Shown one piece after another: positions 1 to 12,100 of a stretch of 64,000 nucleotides of DNA. This DNA comes from Phallusia mammillata (taxonomy: Eukaryota > Chordata > Ascidiacea > Phlebobranchia > Ascidiidae). Below the pieces are notes generated by a model that searched no databases, was not told where the DNA came from, and saw nothing but the letters and a program-made list of their open reading frames with translations. The translations under genes were made by a program, and so were the position numbers. Location of the stretch: positions 52,645 to 116,644 of the forward strand of contig QLIY01000500.1 in the NCBI GenBank assembly GCA_003260075.1, in the 5' to 3' direction. Each line of letters begins with the position of its first letter. Position 1 is the stretch's first letter.

Positions 1-235
1 CAACGTGTTTTGCCTTATACACCAATTGTGCCCTCCACTTTTTTGCACACAATAACATTATTATATTGGTCAGTTGTTTTCAGTTTAGTAATTGTTTTAG
101 TGTAATGGCATCACTATGTTTTCTTTTATCAAGTAAAATAAACCAAAATCAATAGATGATTCCAGTTAAACGCTCATCAGTTAAATTGGCAAACTGGATA
201 TGCATATAATTACTTAATTTTTTTTTCATTTTTAC

Positions 236-521
236 CATTAGATGTGTCAGCTTCTTTTTCCAAAACAGCAGCAGCCCTTGCCAAATTATTCTTCTTTAAA
301 AACTGCAGGACAGCAAACAATGTTTTTTGATCCTCTTCAGTTTCCAGTTTCACAGACTGTTCCAATTTCACTCCATTATCCTCTACCTCCACCTCTGTCA
401 TTGGATGATCAGAAGGGGGAATTTCATCCACAGTTAACGCATTTGGTTCTTGTTTGGGGATCTGGTTAAATGTAGCATTCTCACTCGGAATACCACTAGC
501 ATATGAAGGATGCTCGGCCAT
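236..521 (-). CDS. TAF5: TAF5 (TFIID subunit 5), first coding exon, gene continues off the left edge
   Basis: The ATG lies at 519-521 and the exon ends at a GTAAAA donor after base 236, leaving phase 1. It encodes about 95 residues: an acidic, proline-containing N-terminus and then a LisH-type helix with the core LFAVLQFLKKNNLARAAAVL near residues 68-87, which closely resembles the LisH segment of TAF5 in other animals (LLAVLQFL pattern). TAF5 is the WD40 scaffold subunit of TFIID that positions histone-fold TAFs in the nucleus; the NTD2 and WD40 parts must lie to the left, outside the window. It sits about 310 bp downstream of the POLD2 stop on the same strand. The assignment rests on one motif plus its position, so a different LisH protein cannot be fully excluded. 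Confidence 0.75.
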
Positions 522-829
522 GTTTTTTTCAATTTATATTTTTACATGTCAAGTATGATAAGATACACCTAGAAAAATGGCAGTTTGGGGTTAATGTTCA
601 AAAATGTGTTTGGTTGACTGCGGTAGTAAATTGGCAAGTAAACACAGAACAAGTAATTTTGCATGATTGTGTGTGTTTGCATGAATATTGTAGTTTTTTT
701 TACAAGGAAAATCAAAATTTGTAGTTTACATCTAAACAAATTAGGAACTTTCAATATCACATGTGTAAACAATGCAATGGGTGATACCAAATTGAATTTG
801 TAATGTGAAATACAAAATGTGAGAAAGGT

Positions 830-2301
830 TTATTTCTCTGGTGTGCCTTCACGCATTTCATTGTCATTCCATTCAAGATCGAATGAAACTTCCTGACAGT
901 CCAAAGTTTTCAGATTTACCAACACTGCAGAAGACGTTTTTACAAAAGCTGGAACACTGAGCAATAACACTCTTTGATTATTTTCTCCTGTTTCAATATC
1001 AGAGGAAAATTTGTCTTGGTTTCCACAAAAGTAAATGTGTGGACATTTGTTCACAATAAATGGGTCAGTTTTGTAATATGGAAAGCAACCCAAAGTGTCA
1101 GGTGCCGTTGGAGCTAAGTGCTGGGCATTCAAAGTGAGAGAAAGCAATTCTGCACTGTCCGAGATATTGCCAAACATTTTCATATTGTTAATGTTTTGAC
1201 CTGATGTCCCAAGCAAGTGAACCCCATTGATTTTGCATTCATAGGGATTGCTAACTGTGCGAAAGGTGCTATTATTAAACCGCCTTGCTGAAGAAAACAT
1301 GCAAGGATGAAGGGGCTTTTGTGGCATAACATGATTTGTGGGATCGAATTCTCCACTCATTACATCCACACTCACATATCCCCCCCCCCCATGCAAGGAT
1401 GAAGGGGCTTTTGTGGCATAACATGATTTGTGGGATCAAATTCTCCACCCATCACATCCACACTCACATAGGGGACAAGTTGTGACAGAAAAAAGTCAAG
1501 GTCATTCATAGCCTGCACTGTTGAAGCTTCTGCTTTGTATGTGAGATATTTAGCCTTTGTTTGAGATTCTTTATCCTGTGTTTCACCTGCTAATGAGTTT
1601 CCAGCAACAACTACATGAACTATTTTGGAACATAGTTCATGGTCTTCCGCCCCACCAAGCATTCCTATCACATAGTCAATGAGTAACTGAATCTCAAATG
1701 TCTTCTCTTTCTTGCTTCCAATGCCAAGGCCTGATAGAAACAAAACATATTGTTCTTCATCAACTTCAGGTAGACTGTCCTGCTCTGGAAGACCAGAGTA
1801 TGCCATGTCTTCAATGTGAAACTGCCCTGCAACATTTTCTTCTCCAAGCAAAGCCACAATACTGCCTGTAAAGCATTTTTGGGGGTCAATATTTCCTGTG
1901 AGTGAAATTCTTTGCAAAGCACCCTCCAAAACCAATTTGTCAGTTTCACTAGTAAACCGGCTTCTGGGTGGTTGAACTTGAAGATGATGTTCATCACTGA
2001 TTTCCTTTAAAATACTTGGCTGTAATTCCATTTGCTTAAACAAAGTTCCCACAATGCAGCACTTTTCACCAGACTTGATGTCCGCTAGGTTTTTTAACAA
2101 CACATCATCACCCCATTTCTTCCTTGCCGCCGCTTCAATGCGGTCTTTCATAAGTTGACTTCGAACAAAGTAAATGTTTGAATATTGTTTGCCATAGTTT
2201 TCGCCTGTAACTTTAAACTTTTCAGAAAGATTTTCAATTTTGCATGTTGACCTGCAGTATGTTGTTGGTGCATCTTTATCATCACCCATTGCTACTGGCA
2301 T
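830..2301 (-). CDS. POLD2: DNA polymerase delta subunit 2 (p50), interrupted by a 92-bp duplicated stretch
   Basis: One long exon encodes the regulatory B-subunit of DNA polymerase delta, which bridges the catalytic subunit and POLD3 at the replication fork. Recognisable blocks are the N-terminal OB-fold region (around IYFVRSQLMKDRIE), the calcineurin-like inactive phosphoesterase fold (FLSGLGIG, VVVAGNS, VSVDVMGGEFDPTNH) and the C-terminal LGTSGQN, TAPDTLGC and CPHIYFCGN motifs. The start is the ATG at 2299-2301; a splice acceptor (TTACAG) just upstream ends at about 2347, so a 5' UTR exon lies further upstream. The reading frame is broken at 1380-1390 by a run of 11 C and a second copy of the preceding 80 bp. 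Without the 92 extra bases the ORF is 459 residues, close to the usual ~469. The stop overlaps an AATAAA signal (AAATAAACC), giving a very short 3' UTR. Confidence 0.95.
1298..1471. repeat. Imperfect direct repeat split by C11, inside POLD2
   Basis: Copies at 1298-1379 and 1390-1471 differ by a few substitutions and are separated by 11 C (1380-1390). The offset of 92 bp shifts the POLD2 frame. This is the first of a series of such junctions; see findings. Confidence 0.95.
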
Positions 2302-2675
2302 GTTGTAAGAAATATTAATAGTTACAACTACTTTACACCAAATTTCCTGTAAACACAATTAATAACATTTATTAGACAAAAAATAACAACATTTTCATTT
2401 TTAATAAGGCAAAGATTAAACTTAGAAATGAGTTTTTAATGAAAAAGTAGGTGATACACAACCAACTTTTCTTGATTAGAAGCTGTCGCTCATTGCAAAT
2501 AGTTTATGTCTGTTCAAAATTTCACTTTTGCCACAACACCACTGCCAAAATCATTTAAAATAAAGATTACACAAACCTGCATATCAAAACGTTTTTATAG
2601 TGTTGTTGGGAAAAAAACGCTAAAACAAATTAATTCGTTAGATTTTGCTTTAGTTACCCCACAACAGACCAACGC

Positions 2676-3081
2676 CAGTGGTTCCCAACTGGTTATAACT
2701 TATCCGTATCCTCATGGCTCATTGGCTTTTTAATAGTTCACAAAATCAACACTTGCAAAACGTTCATAAGTGGTAATTGACACAATATCTGGTGACACTG
2801 GACAAGCAATTTAAGCTGTTTAGCATTCATGTAACTCAAAATTATTGTTTTAAAAAAAAAAAACTTTAAGATAAAAATGTTAGCTTTCAAATCTTATATT
2901 TCACTTCTACCCAAAAGAATGATATTTGAAGCCAAAATGTTTGTTGTGTTTATGTATGCTTACATTACAGTTTATCATTACACATACACAAGAAATGTTC
3001 CACCTCCACGACTCCACCTTTGCGCCAATTATATTTTAATTGGACTTCTCGAGCATAAACTGAACTAGTTGAGAATCACTG
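2676..3081. mobile_element. Possible hAT-type MITE
   Basis: The ends form an imperfect terminal inverted repeat of about 20 bp: CAGTGGTTCCCAACTGGTT at the left and the complement of AACTAGTTGAGAATCACTG at the right. CAGTG...CACTG ends are typical of hAT elements. The 8-bp flanks do not match, so no target duplication supports it. No coding capacity is seen. Confidence 0.5.
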
Positions 3082-3521
3082 GATATACAATTACCTTTTG
3101 TGCTACAAGTTATCGCACAACGCACATCGAGTAAAAAAAACGTACAGCAACTTCAAAACAATTAACAAGTACAATCGCAACAGTGACGTCACAACTCTGC
3201 CGGCGGGAACAAGTTTGATGTTTGTGTATCTGCATTCTGCATGCTTGGGTGACTTTTATGAAAATGCAGAATATTCAAAGACAAGGTATAAATTGGCAGA
3301 ATGTATGCGTCGCCAAAACAAAAAATCTGTGCAAATCGATGGCTGATAGTTTATACATACTACACATTAATAATTTGCTGTATTTCCATCTGTGGAAAAT
3401 CTGACCAAACAAACCAATCATTGAATCTTATTTTTACATTGTAGTGCAACTGCAAAGATATTTGGGTATTTCAACCGACACCGATATACAAACAAATTGG
3501 TTAATGGAAAAAGAGGCAGCT

Positions 3522-3689
3522 TGATTTGGGTTTTCGGGCCGAACAGCATTATGTAGTAAAAGAGTTCTTAAAAAACTATGTGCACACAAAACGCAATACC
3601 CCCCCCCCTGATTTGGGTTTTCGGGCCGAACAGCATTATGTAGTAAAAGAGTTCTTTGACAAAAAAACTATGTGCACACAAAACGCAAT
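3522..3689. repeat. Imperfect direct repeat split by C10
   Basis: Copies at 3522-3597 and 3609-3689 flank C10 at 3599-3608. They differ by an indel in an A-rich patch. The repeat lies upstream of the GPCR first exon, in sequence with no recognisable gene. Confidence 0.95.
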
Positions 3690-3748
3690 GCTTCATTCTT
3701 GCGACAACCATAAATCCGTCGTTCAGTGCTCTTTACTACGCTGGAAAG

Positions 3749-4148
3749 CAATCAACACTGCAGGGCGCCTGTTTAATAAAGCGCCCATGAACATTGCGAC
3801 AATCAATTTCGTGCATCTCTGCGTTTTACGAACCCTTATGCGTCACCCAATGCAAACTAGATCTTCAGTTTGTTGGTGAAGTTTTGGCGAATTGTGTAAG
3901 AGCTCTATACTTACGAAGTCTGTCTATTGCTGATCACCCCTTTCCCCCCCCCCAATCAACACTGCAGGGCGCCTGTTTAATAAAGCGCCCATGAACATTG
4001 CAACAATCAATTTCGTGCATCTCTGCGTTTTACGAACCCTTATGCGTTACCCAATGCAAACTAGATCTTCAGTTTGTTGATGAAGTTTTAGCGAATTGTG
4101 TAAGAGCTCTACTTACGAAGTCTATGTATTGCTGATCAGCCCTTTTCG
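3749..4148. repeat. Imperfect direct repeat (about 195 bp) split by C10
   Basis: Copies at 3749-3943 and 3953-4148 flank C10 at 3944-3953 and differ by scattered substitutions and a 2-bp indel. It is immediately upstream of the GPCR start, so the promoter region of that gene is probably represented twice. Confidence 0.95.
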
Positions 4149-4242
4149 CCTCGCAGCTATATGAGAGGACTTAATTTCTTGGTTCCGGGAAAATTATTTG
4201 TTTGACGACATTCAGAAGTAACAATATTAGCTGATCAAAATT

Positions 4243-6105
4243 ATGCAAATGCTTATTTTCGTCGTCACTGCTACTGTTTGTAATGGATTTGGTGAGAGTT
4301 TGTTGATTTAGCTGAGCCTAAAAAACGTTTTTCTTTTGTAAAGTTTACTTTAAAGTTTTGGTCGAAACCGAAAAACAAATGTCAACAATAGTTAAATTGG
4401 CAAATTTTCAGAAAAAATAAATGTTTGTCAGATTTGGTTGGGGCTGTGCATTCGGTTCGACTTCAGAGGGACAGTTATGCGAAAATACCGCTACAATCTT
4501 TTTCAAACCACTGGGACAGAAACAACAGTGTAAAAAACATCCAAGTTACATTGCAGTTTTACGAAAACTCTGGAACACTTTTGCATTTGGAAGGAAACGG
4601 TAATTACGTTTCTGTGACGCTTAAAGAAGGTTTTGTCCATATTCTTTTCGGCAAGGTGAGAAATTCGTAACTTTTTGATTTGTGTTTGCATTTTTGTCTG
4701 GAAATGTTGCAACGATTTGGAAGTTCAGTTGGTAGGGACCTTGATTTTTTTTTCACAGCAGAATGGTCAACCGGAAAACGACTTTATCATCAATGACGTT
4801 TCGTTGACAATGGACCAAGTACACGTCATAAGCGTTCACCTACAAGGACAAAATGTAATTTGTTGTTTCACTCTCATTAAGCTTTCATATAATTCTTTAC
4901 TAAATTTAGTAACAAAAAATAACGTTTTTGTTAAACCAAGATTTGTTACCCATTTTACAGATCACCACCGTTGTGGACAATAAAATGGCGAAACAATTTC
5001 CGACAGCTGAGGAACAATTTAATTTGAACCAAGCTTCTGTATTACACATAGGTAAGTCGTATAAAATACATCGTATTCGGACATATATTTTAAGTCTATT
5101 TTTTACCAAACTTAAGTTTACCTAAACAACCAAAGATAGACCTTAAAAAGAACGGTATACGCTACAAACCAATAGAAACCTTGTTCGTATGTAGATCTGC
5201 AAAGGCATAAAATTAAATGCGTAAAATGTAACCTAAATGCGTAACTAAATTCGTAAAATAAAATGGTGTATGAATCCAGCCGATTTTTGCAACCAGTACA
5301 AACCCCAAAACCCCGGAATGTCACATGTTTTAGACTTTATTGCATCATAACGCAAAATACATGATAGAACTGGATTACCTTTATCAAGATATTGTATTAA
5401 TTTTGTCGTTGTAATACTAGGCGACTCACAGCAAACGGAAGGCCAGTCTTCGACTTTGCCAAGCTGCCTGCAAAGCGTGGTGCTAAATGGACAATACCTG
5501 ATGCCACCAAGTGATGCTGCAGAGTCACGGAATTTGGGTTCATGTTTTGAACGTTCTGCAACGGCGTGCAGTCAGAACTATTGCGCAGATGGTGGAATAT
5601 GCTACAAAACTATAGAATGCAATGAGCATATAACAGGTGGGCAAAAAAAAAACTGTAGATAATTTCTGTTAATCGCATCCTCAATTTGCCAAAATTTACT
5701 TTTCAATCAGCCGGAATATATCCTTATCTAATGACAATCTACAGAATTGAAAATCAGCACACACAAAAACAAAAATTGTGTGATTTTCTTACTTACAGTG
5801 TTCAAGAATTTTGGTCACTTGCATTTACTATCGGTTTGACTTAATTACCCAAAATAAACTTTGATTACAATTGTTTGATCTTTTTTCTACTGTTATATCA
5901 ATCAGTTCTGCAAGCCCCGTCTTAAGAAAGCTAACAATAACAAAAGAAACTGAATAAACGAAACGGCCGATTAAAAAATACTAATTTTTTATGACAGTTG
6001 AAGAATCACGTGGTAAAACACCAACATCGTCTAATAGCAGCAAATCACAGATTGATGATTTCACAGAACAGGGAGGAGAGGAACAGTGGAAAGAATATAA
6101 AATCG
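4243..6105 (+). other. GPCR exons 1-6: signal peptide, LamG-like domain, EGF-like segment
   Basis: Exons: 4243-4291, 4432-4655, 4759-4854, 4961-5051, 5421-5636, 5998-6105. Exon 1 encodes a hydrophobic leader (MQMLIFVVTATVCNGF). Exons 2-4 encode a laminin-G/pentraxin-like beta sandwich (around NIQVTLQFYENSGTLLHLEG). Exon 5 has closely spaced cysteines (CSQNYCADGGICYKTIEC) of EGF type. Exon 6 is a hydrophilic linker. It ends in phase 1, matching the exon at 13187, which is the evidence that the two halves form one gene. Confidence 0.75.
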
Positions 6106-9100
6106 GTAAGATTATTGTTTCGTACATTTTTGCAGCACCACCATGTCAATAATTTAGGAAGTAAAAAGGGCAAAATATCACCAAGCAAACAATACAAAAA
6201 TATTTTTTTAAGAAGTACAAAAAACAAAAAACAAAGTTTTAGCTGATTGTTTGCATTAATTTGTCGGCAAATCAGCAATTTGGGTAGAATAAGTTAAATA
6301 GTCGCGGAACCGCTATTGAAGAATCAGCCAATGTTTTTTCAACTTCTGTCAAATCCTCGCTATTATCTCCAACTGTCGTTCGGGAAATTCTATACAAAAC
6401 ATCACCATTCGGTGCATCACCAAGTCTCCGTAATGATACAATATCTCCGTCGCTTCTTAGCGTTTTGTCGACTGTTAATCGGAAGCAAACTTCGCCACCA
6501 TCGCTCGCATCGGCGTTGTCGCACACTGGCAGTTCCGATGTTTCTTTCGATTTTACAGTTTCTTCCTTGGTTTGAATCGTTGTGTACTTTTCGACGACTT
6601 CGGTCCACACGTTTGTGACGTCATTTGAATGTGTGACGTCACAGTGAACTTGGATGTGAGATGAATGGAAGTGACTATCGGCTTGTTGCGTTGGTCCCAC
6701 AATGTGCGGTGCGAGGCCTTCAGCGCTGGAATCTGCAGGAAAAATATGAAGTATTATGTCAATTGACTATCCACTTTTATGTCTAATTGGGCCGTTATAC
6801 TCGTCATTAAACTTATGAACAGGCCCGTTTATAGTTTTCCAAATACCAATAGAGTTTTTAAGAGTTTTAAACTAGGTTTTTTGTCTCACCTGTCAGTTTT
6901 TGCAACGATGCTTTCGACATTGATTTCCATTTTCGCGCCACTGGCTCATAATAGTCGACATCACTCAAAGCTTTGTACTGCCTGCTCTTCCTTCTGCTTA
7001 CTCTTTGGGCAGAATGCAAACATATTGCCTGCCTCGGTTCTTTGCAGTTTGAGCTGGCCGAAGTAATCACTGATGCCTTGAAACTCTGAACGTAACCAGA
7101 TTTGGTTAGTTCATCTGTTTCCAATTTCCAAGCCATTCCCAACTGTGTATTTTTATCTGGAAAATCTGCGCCGACTTTGCTTGGGTCCGATGTAGGCTCA
7201 CCGTCACACAAAAACGGATTGAAGCTGAAAATTCGAATACGCGTTCTGCGCATGCGCCAACAGTACTGTGAAGTCACAATGTAAAGGTAATTGTGTAGCG
7301 TGAGCGCTTGAACAATGCTTTCGTCTTGTCGTAAGGTGAAAGTGTCCACGACTTTGGGAGACCAGTTTATCGACTGGTTTTCGTTTTGTTGGAAGTTAAC
7401 CAAAGCGTACGAGCGTCTCAAATATCCCATTTCGTCGAGGCAAACATCAGTTTGAAGAATCACAGTAAAATTGACATTTTGATCTAAACTTCTTCCAAAT
7501 CGAAACCGTTCTATGGCTTCCCGTTGAGATTTCTCTATATTATAAACGCCACAGAGTCCCAGAAACTCGGTGTAGTTGACAGCTGCAGTTTTTTCAGCAA
7601 TGTCTTGGATTTCCAGCAGTCCATATTGTCTAGCATACGGCATCACCTGAGTGGCATGTGAGACGCTCATACACGAATGTCTACCGCTGTTTTTTAACTT
7701 CTCGATCCAACCGCTTGCTTGAAAATAACCAGCTGCAAACAGCAGGTCGCCTACGTCACAATGACGTCCTACCGTGACGTTTTTGTTGGCCATTCGTTGC
7801 GCAGTTTTGGTCCAAAAATTTTCAGGTTGGAATTCGGCGGCCAGAAAAATTTCTCGCAAGACGCGGCGACGGAAAAGAGTTGCTCCCTCGCCTGGGCGTA
7901 AATCCCATGCGGCAGAGCGCAGGTCGAGAAAATTGACTTGAGTCTCGCTCATTTGGGAATCGAACATTGCACGGAAGTAATCGCAATTTTCTCGTAGCTT
8001 GTCTTTCGGGATTTTAAGCACTTTACCATCGCCGCAAATGACTGTAAGTTCTTCCCCAGTCATTGTTCTGTTGCCGGTTATAAAATATTCTCTACGTATC
8101 CTGTAATGATAAATAAGCGTAATATAACTTACAAACAATGAAATTAGGTTAAATAAATATATTTTGCCCCTTCCGGCCAACCTGTATAACTAAACATACA
8201 TCGTTTTTACTTAAAAAATGTCATATACGATCGTAATAATCAGGTCATGCGCGTCGCAATTACGACTAGTTTGTGTTGACACAAATAGACATTTACCGAG
8301 CAGAAGCGTTTGCTTTGTAACTGTACAAACAAACAGTTCTTGATCATTCTTCTGCTCAGTGAATCTCCTCAGGTAGCCTACGACACACAACTACACCATT
8401 ACGATGCATAAGATACCTATACTCAAATCTCCATGCCAAATCGACAGTTTCAAAGGTATGCCTGAACGTACGTAGTTTATGTAACGAGCATGGCTGCGCG
8501 TAACCGAAAAATTAAGTAAAATTGATTTAAAATAACCCGAAAATATTGCTCAAAACATGGCACATTTGTCTTTTTACGCATGCTAGACAAATATTTTGCT
8601 AGTTTGCGGCAAGGATAGTAAACGTACTGCAGGTTCATGTAATAATACATGTCAGTTTGCAACTTCCTTTTACCAATATAATATGTGTTGAAACATCCTG
8701 TTTCTGCCTGTGCGGAATATCGACCTGTTTTGATCACAAGCATGCTACAACATCGCTGTGGTACAACACGATCGAAATAATAAATAGAGCTGGTGCTATT
8801 GCAACTGGTGATCACTTGCATCATTGTTGTGGTCACAAAGGAAACCACCAACACATGAATTATGAGTCAGTGCGCCATTATTACGTGTTAGAGTAGTTAG
8901 ACAATGACTGCTATGGCACCATCAATTTTGCCATTACAGGTTGACCTTTGGTTACGGCACTGGTTTCGCTATCCAATCTGTTTTGCGTTTTACCGGTCAT
9001 TTGTGAGGCAGCTCTAACTTATTAAATGGATATAAATTTAGTTTGACTGGAATTTCACTGGCATGTATCATTTGATGTTTTTCCTTGAAATTTATTTTCA

Positions 9101-12100
9101 CCGTTAGTTAGCTTCGATAACGGCCATCTTAACACCAAAGACACACACAAGCAAAAATTACAAAACACCATCTAACACCAACGCCTGATTGATCCGTCAA
9201 TTGGTAAATTGGCCGTGACGAACTGAGATTAATAACGCCACAAGAAGTTGTAACCGACCGAAGATAACAATGCAACCTGAGTAGTCAGGTCGTGCAAAAA
9301 CGGCATGCTGTACAGGCAATCTCAATAGCCTGAGAACTTCAAAACATTAGACATCTTCAAGCACAAACTGCACAAAATGTTCGACGTTACACGCACGATA
9401 AGTAGCTGTAGTTTTATCGCAGTTTTTCCAACACAAGGCTCTTTAGTTTTCAAGGCGCAACAGAGAGCAAACCAATGTACTTGGGCTAAAACACTAACGC
9501 CCCTTAATTGTCTGCTTGATGCTAAACTGCTACACAACCTAGAAGCACGAACAATCAATGTGTTTGCAGATAAGAATGTGCGTCATAATGCTATATTCTC
9601 TGGTAGCTTTTAGTTACTCAATTGTTATTGAGCACAATGAAACAACATGAGGCACTTTCAGCTGTTTTTCAAGTACACGCCCGTACATCAATATTTAATT
9701 GACCTTACTGCTCAGCTGCTGTACCTTTATACATAGCACAAAAATTACTCCAAGTCTGACAGTTGTAATGTGAACGGCTGGCGACCTTAATTTCACACAG
9801 CTGATTGATCGTGCTGGCGTAACCTGATATCAGTTGGTATCCTGTAATTAGCTAAATCCGATTGTGGTGGTCGCCATCCTCTCGCCAGGACAGGCAAAGT
9901 ACTGTCGGGCAGCCACACAGATCGTGGGGTTTTAAGCAGTCGGGGTTGTGCAACATGGCGAGCCGGACAAAAGGCACATGGACCTTGCGCGGCGCAAATA
10001 CCAAACCAGCTGTTGATTTTTGGCGCCATTTGTAAGACCTGTAAACAGTTGGTTACCACTTTACCTTATCAAACAAATTCTGTTGTTCGTATGTGGCTTG
10101 GTAAATAACCAGATGGTTTACTCAGTTTAAAGGTACACAGGACATGTTGTTATTTGGGGAAACACCAATGTCTGATAAAGGTAACAGCCCTAGATAGTTA
10201 CCATTAACGACCAACAGTTTGCAATTTCGGAAAGCTGTTCTCTGAAGTTTAATAATGATCCATAATTAACATGGATGTGCGACATTAGCAAATTTTATCC
10301 TTTGTAACTATCATCAAGTATGTGACCGGTTATTTTGCGGTTGGTTTGGCTTTCTCACTAGGAAATGCACATTTTCAAGAATTAAACAACATTCTTTCAG
10401 CATGTAGTTTCCACAAAATCAGTCAGTGGTGTTTAGTGTTTGTTCTAATTGAATAAGTGTCCCAATGCGGTCTGGTATCGAACCGCGTATGCGAAATATT
10501 CTAGGAATGTGCCAATTTTCTTTGGCACGCCGTAAAAGGTTCTGTGAAGTTTCAAGTTTCGCGCCCTAAAACTGTCATGTTTATATTATGTTTCCCAACC
10601 CAGCCCCTTTAACATATTTTCCACGACGTCTTTCGAGGATTATGGGAAAATGCTCTTTGCAACTAAATTCATACTTGAAACAGTTTATTTGCACTCGCTC
10701 AACAAATTTAAATTCATGTTCATTAAACTTGCTTAAAACATTATAGTCCTACACCAGAACCCGCTTTTTATCGGGTTTGACACTACTCATCCAACTTGAT
10801 TATGTTTAAACATAGGTTGTCTGTAAACCGGCTGCAATCGTTCTACTGCGTCCAAATAACTCTACAACTGTAGTCACTGATGTGATTTTAAACGTCAATA
10901 TTTATACTCGACACAAAATGGGCAAGTCACACCTTTTTGAGGTTCACAAAAGTTTACAGATCAACGAGGGTCGAGCAAAATGTTGACTAGGCAACTGATG
11001 GCATTCACTGAATTTAGCGCAAAAATAAAGAATGCCCTCGCATGACTGGGCTACAACGACCGTGGTTAGGTTATTTGTTGGTTTACGACCCTTCCTGGGC
11101 CCGGAAAGGCCTTCACCATGCAACGCACAATACGCAAAGTATACGTGAATGTCGTCACTCTATTATGCATTAACACGTTCTTGACGCAGCAGTTTTAAAT
11201 GATGCAGTTCCTGAATCAGTGACTGTTTTTGAATTAAACGGAAAGATCGCCCCTGCCCTTTAAACCCGAAACGGGTGCAAACTGATTGTTGACAACAAGA
11301 GTTAAAATAGCTCTTTTATCTGGGTCATATAAAAACACAACGAATCCAAGTAAACTCTGTTCACCTTAGGGGCAAAATACAAAGTAAATTTCACATACGT
11401 CAGACAAAAACACCACTTCTGGCATAAGTGGATAACATACTATTTAGATACCTTATAATTAGGATTCTTAAAAATATCCATTAACTTAAAGCATCACGAA
11501 TTACTCAGTATTAAGGTTTACGCAGGGATATGATGAGGTTTTTATTCCGATTCCGACCGTTGTCAGCAAATAAAAGCTTAGGGAACTGTACCAAGCAGGA
11601 TTTTGTCATTTTATCTCCGAAGAATTACACATACTTCTTGCAAGAATCTCACAACATCAAAGCTTATGACATCATCTTAGCCCAAGCAGTTCCTTTGCCT
11701 AAAATGATTTTGGCTGTATTGTTAGGGACGAGAAACAGGGCTTATGTTTACATATATGATAATCCAGTGCCGTTGTCACACTCAGGAAACAGCTGGACCT
11801 AGGCTGAACACCAGTACCTTAATAGTCTGTGTTTACAACGGGTAGTTACGTCACAAAGCAGGAACAAAGGCTAAATAATTTACAACGCAAAACGCGGCGG
11901 GAGAAACATCAGTAACGACCTTTTTATATTTACAACAGTGCTGTTCTGTAGAGGCAAAAAAGAAGTTAAATTGACTTCCACTCGCCGCAAAAATCGATAA
12001 AAATCTCGTTATATGTACGAATGCCCTCTGTTGCTGTCAAGGCGCCATCAGTTTCCGAACGCAAAATCGAAATCGGTACGAAACCGCTATTGACCTTTTG

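Noticed and set aside
9793-10059. Minus-strand ORF with many Cys/Pro/Arg in the long GPCR intron
   Set aside because: No motif, no splice signals and no counterpart; GC-richer composition alone is not evidence.
11530-11802. Plus-strand ORF of 90 codons in the long GPCR intron
   Set aside because: No family resemblance; phases do not require another GPCR exon here.
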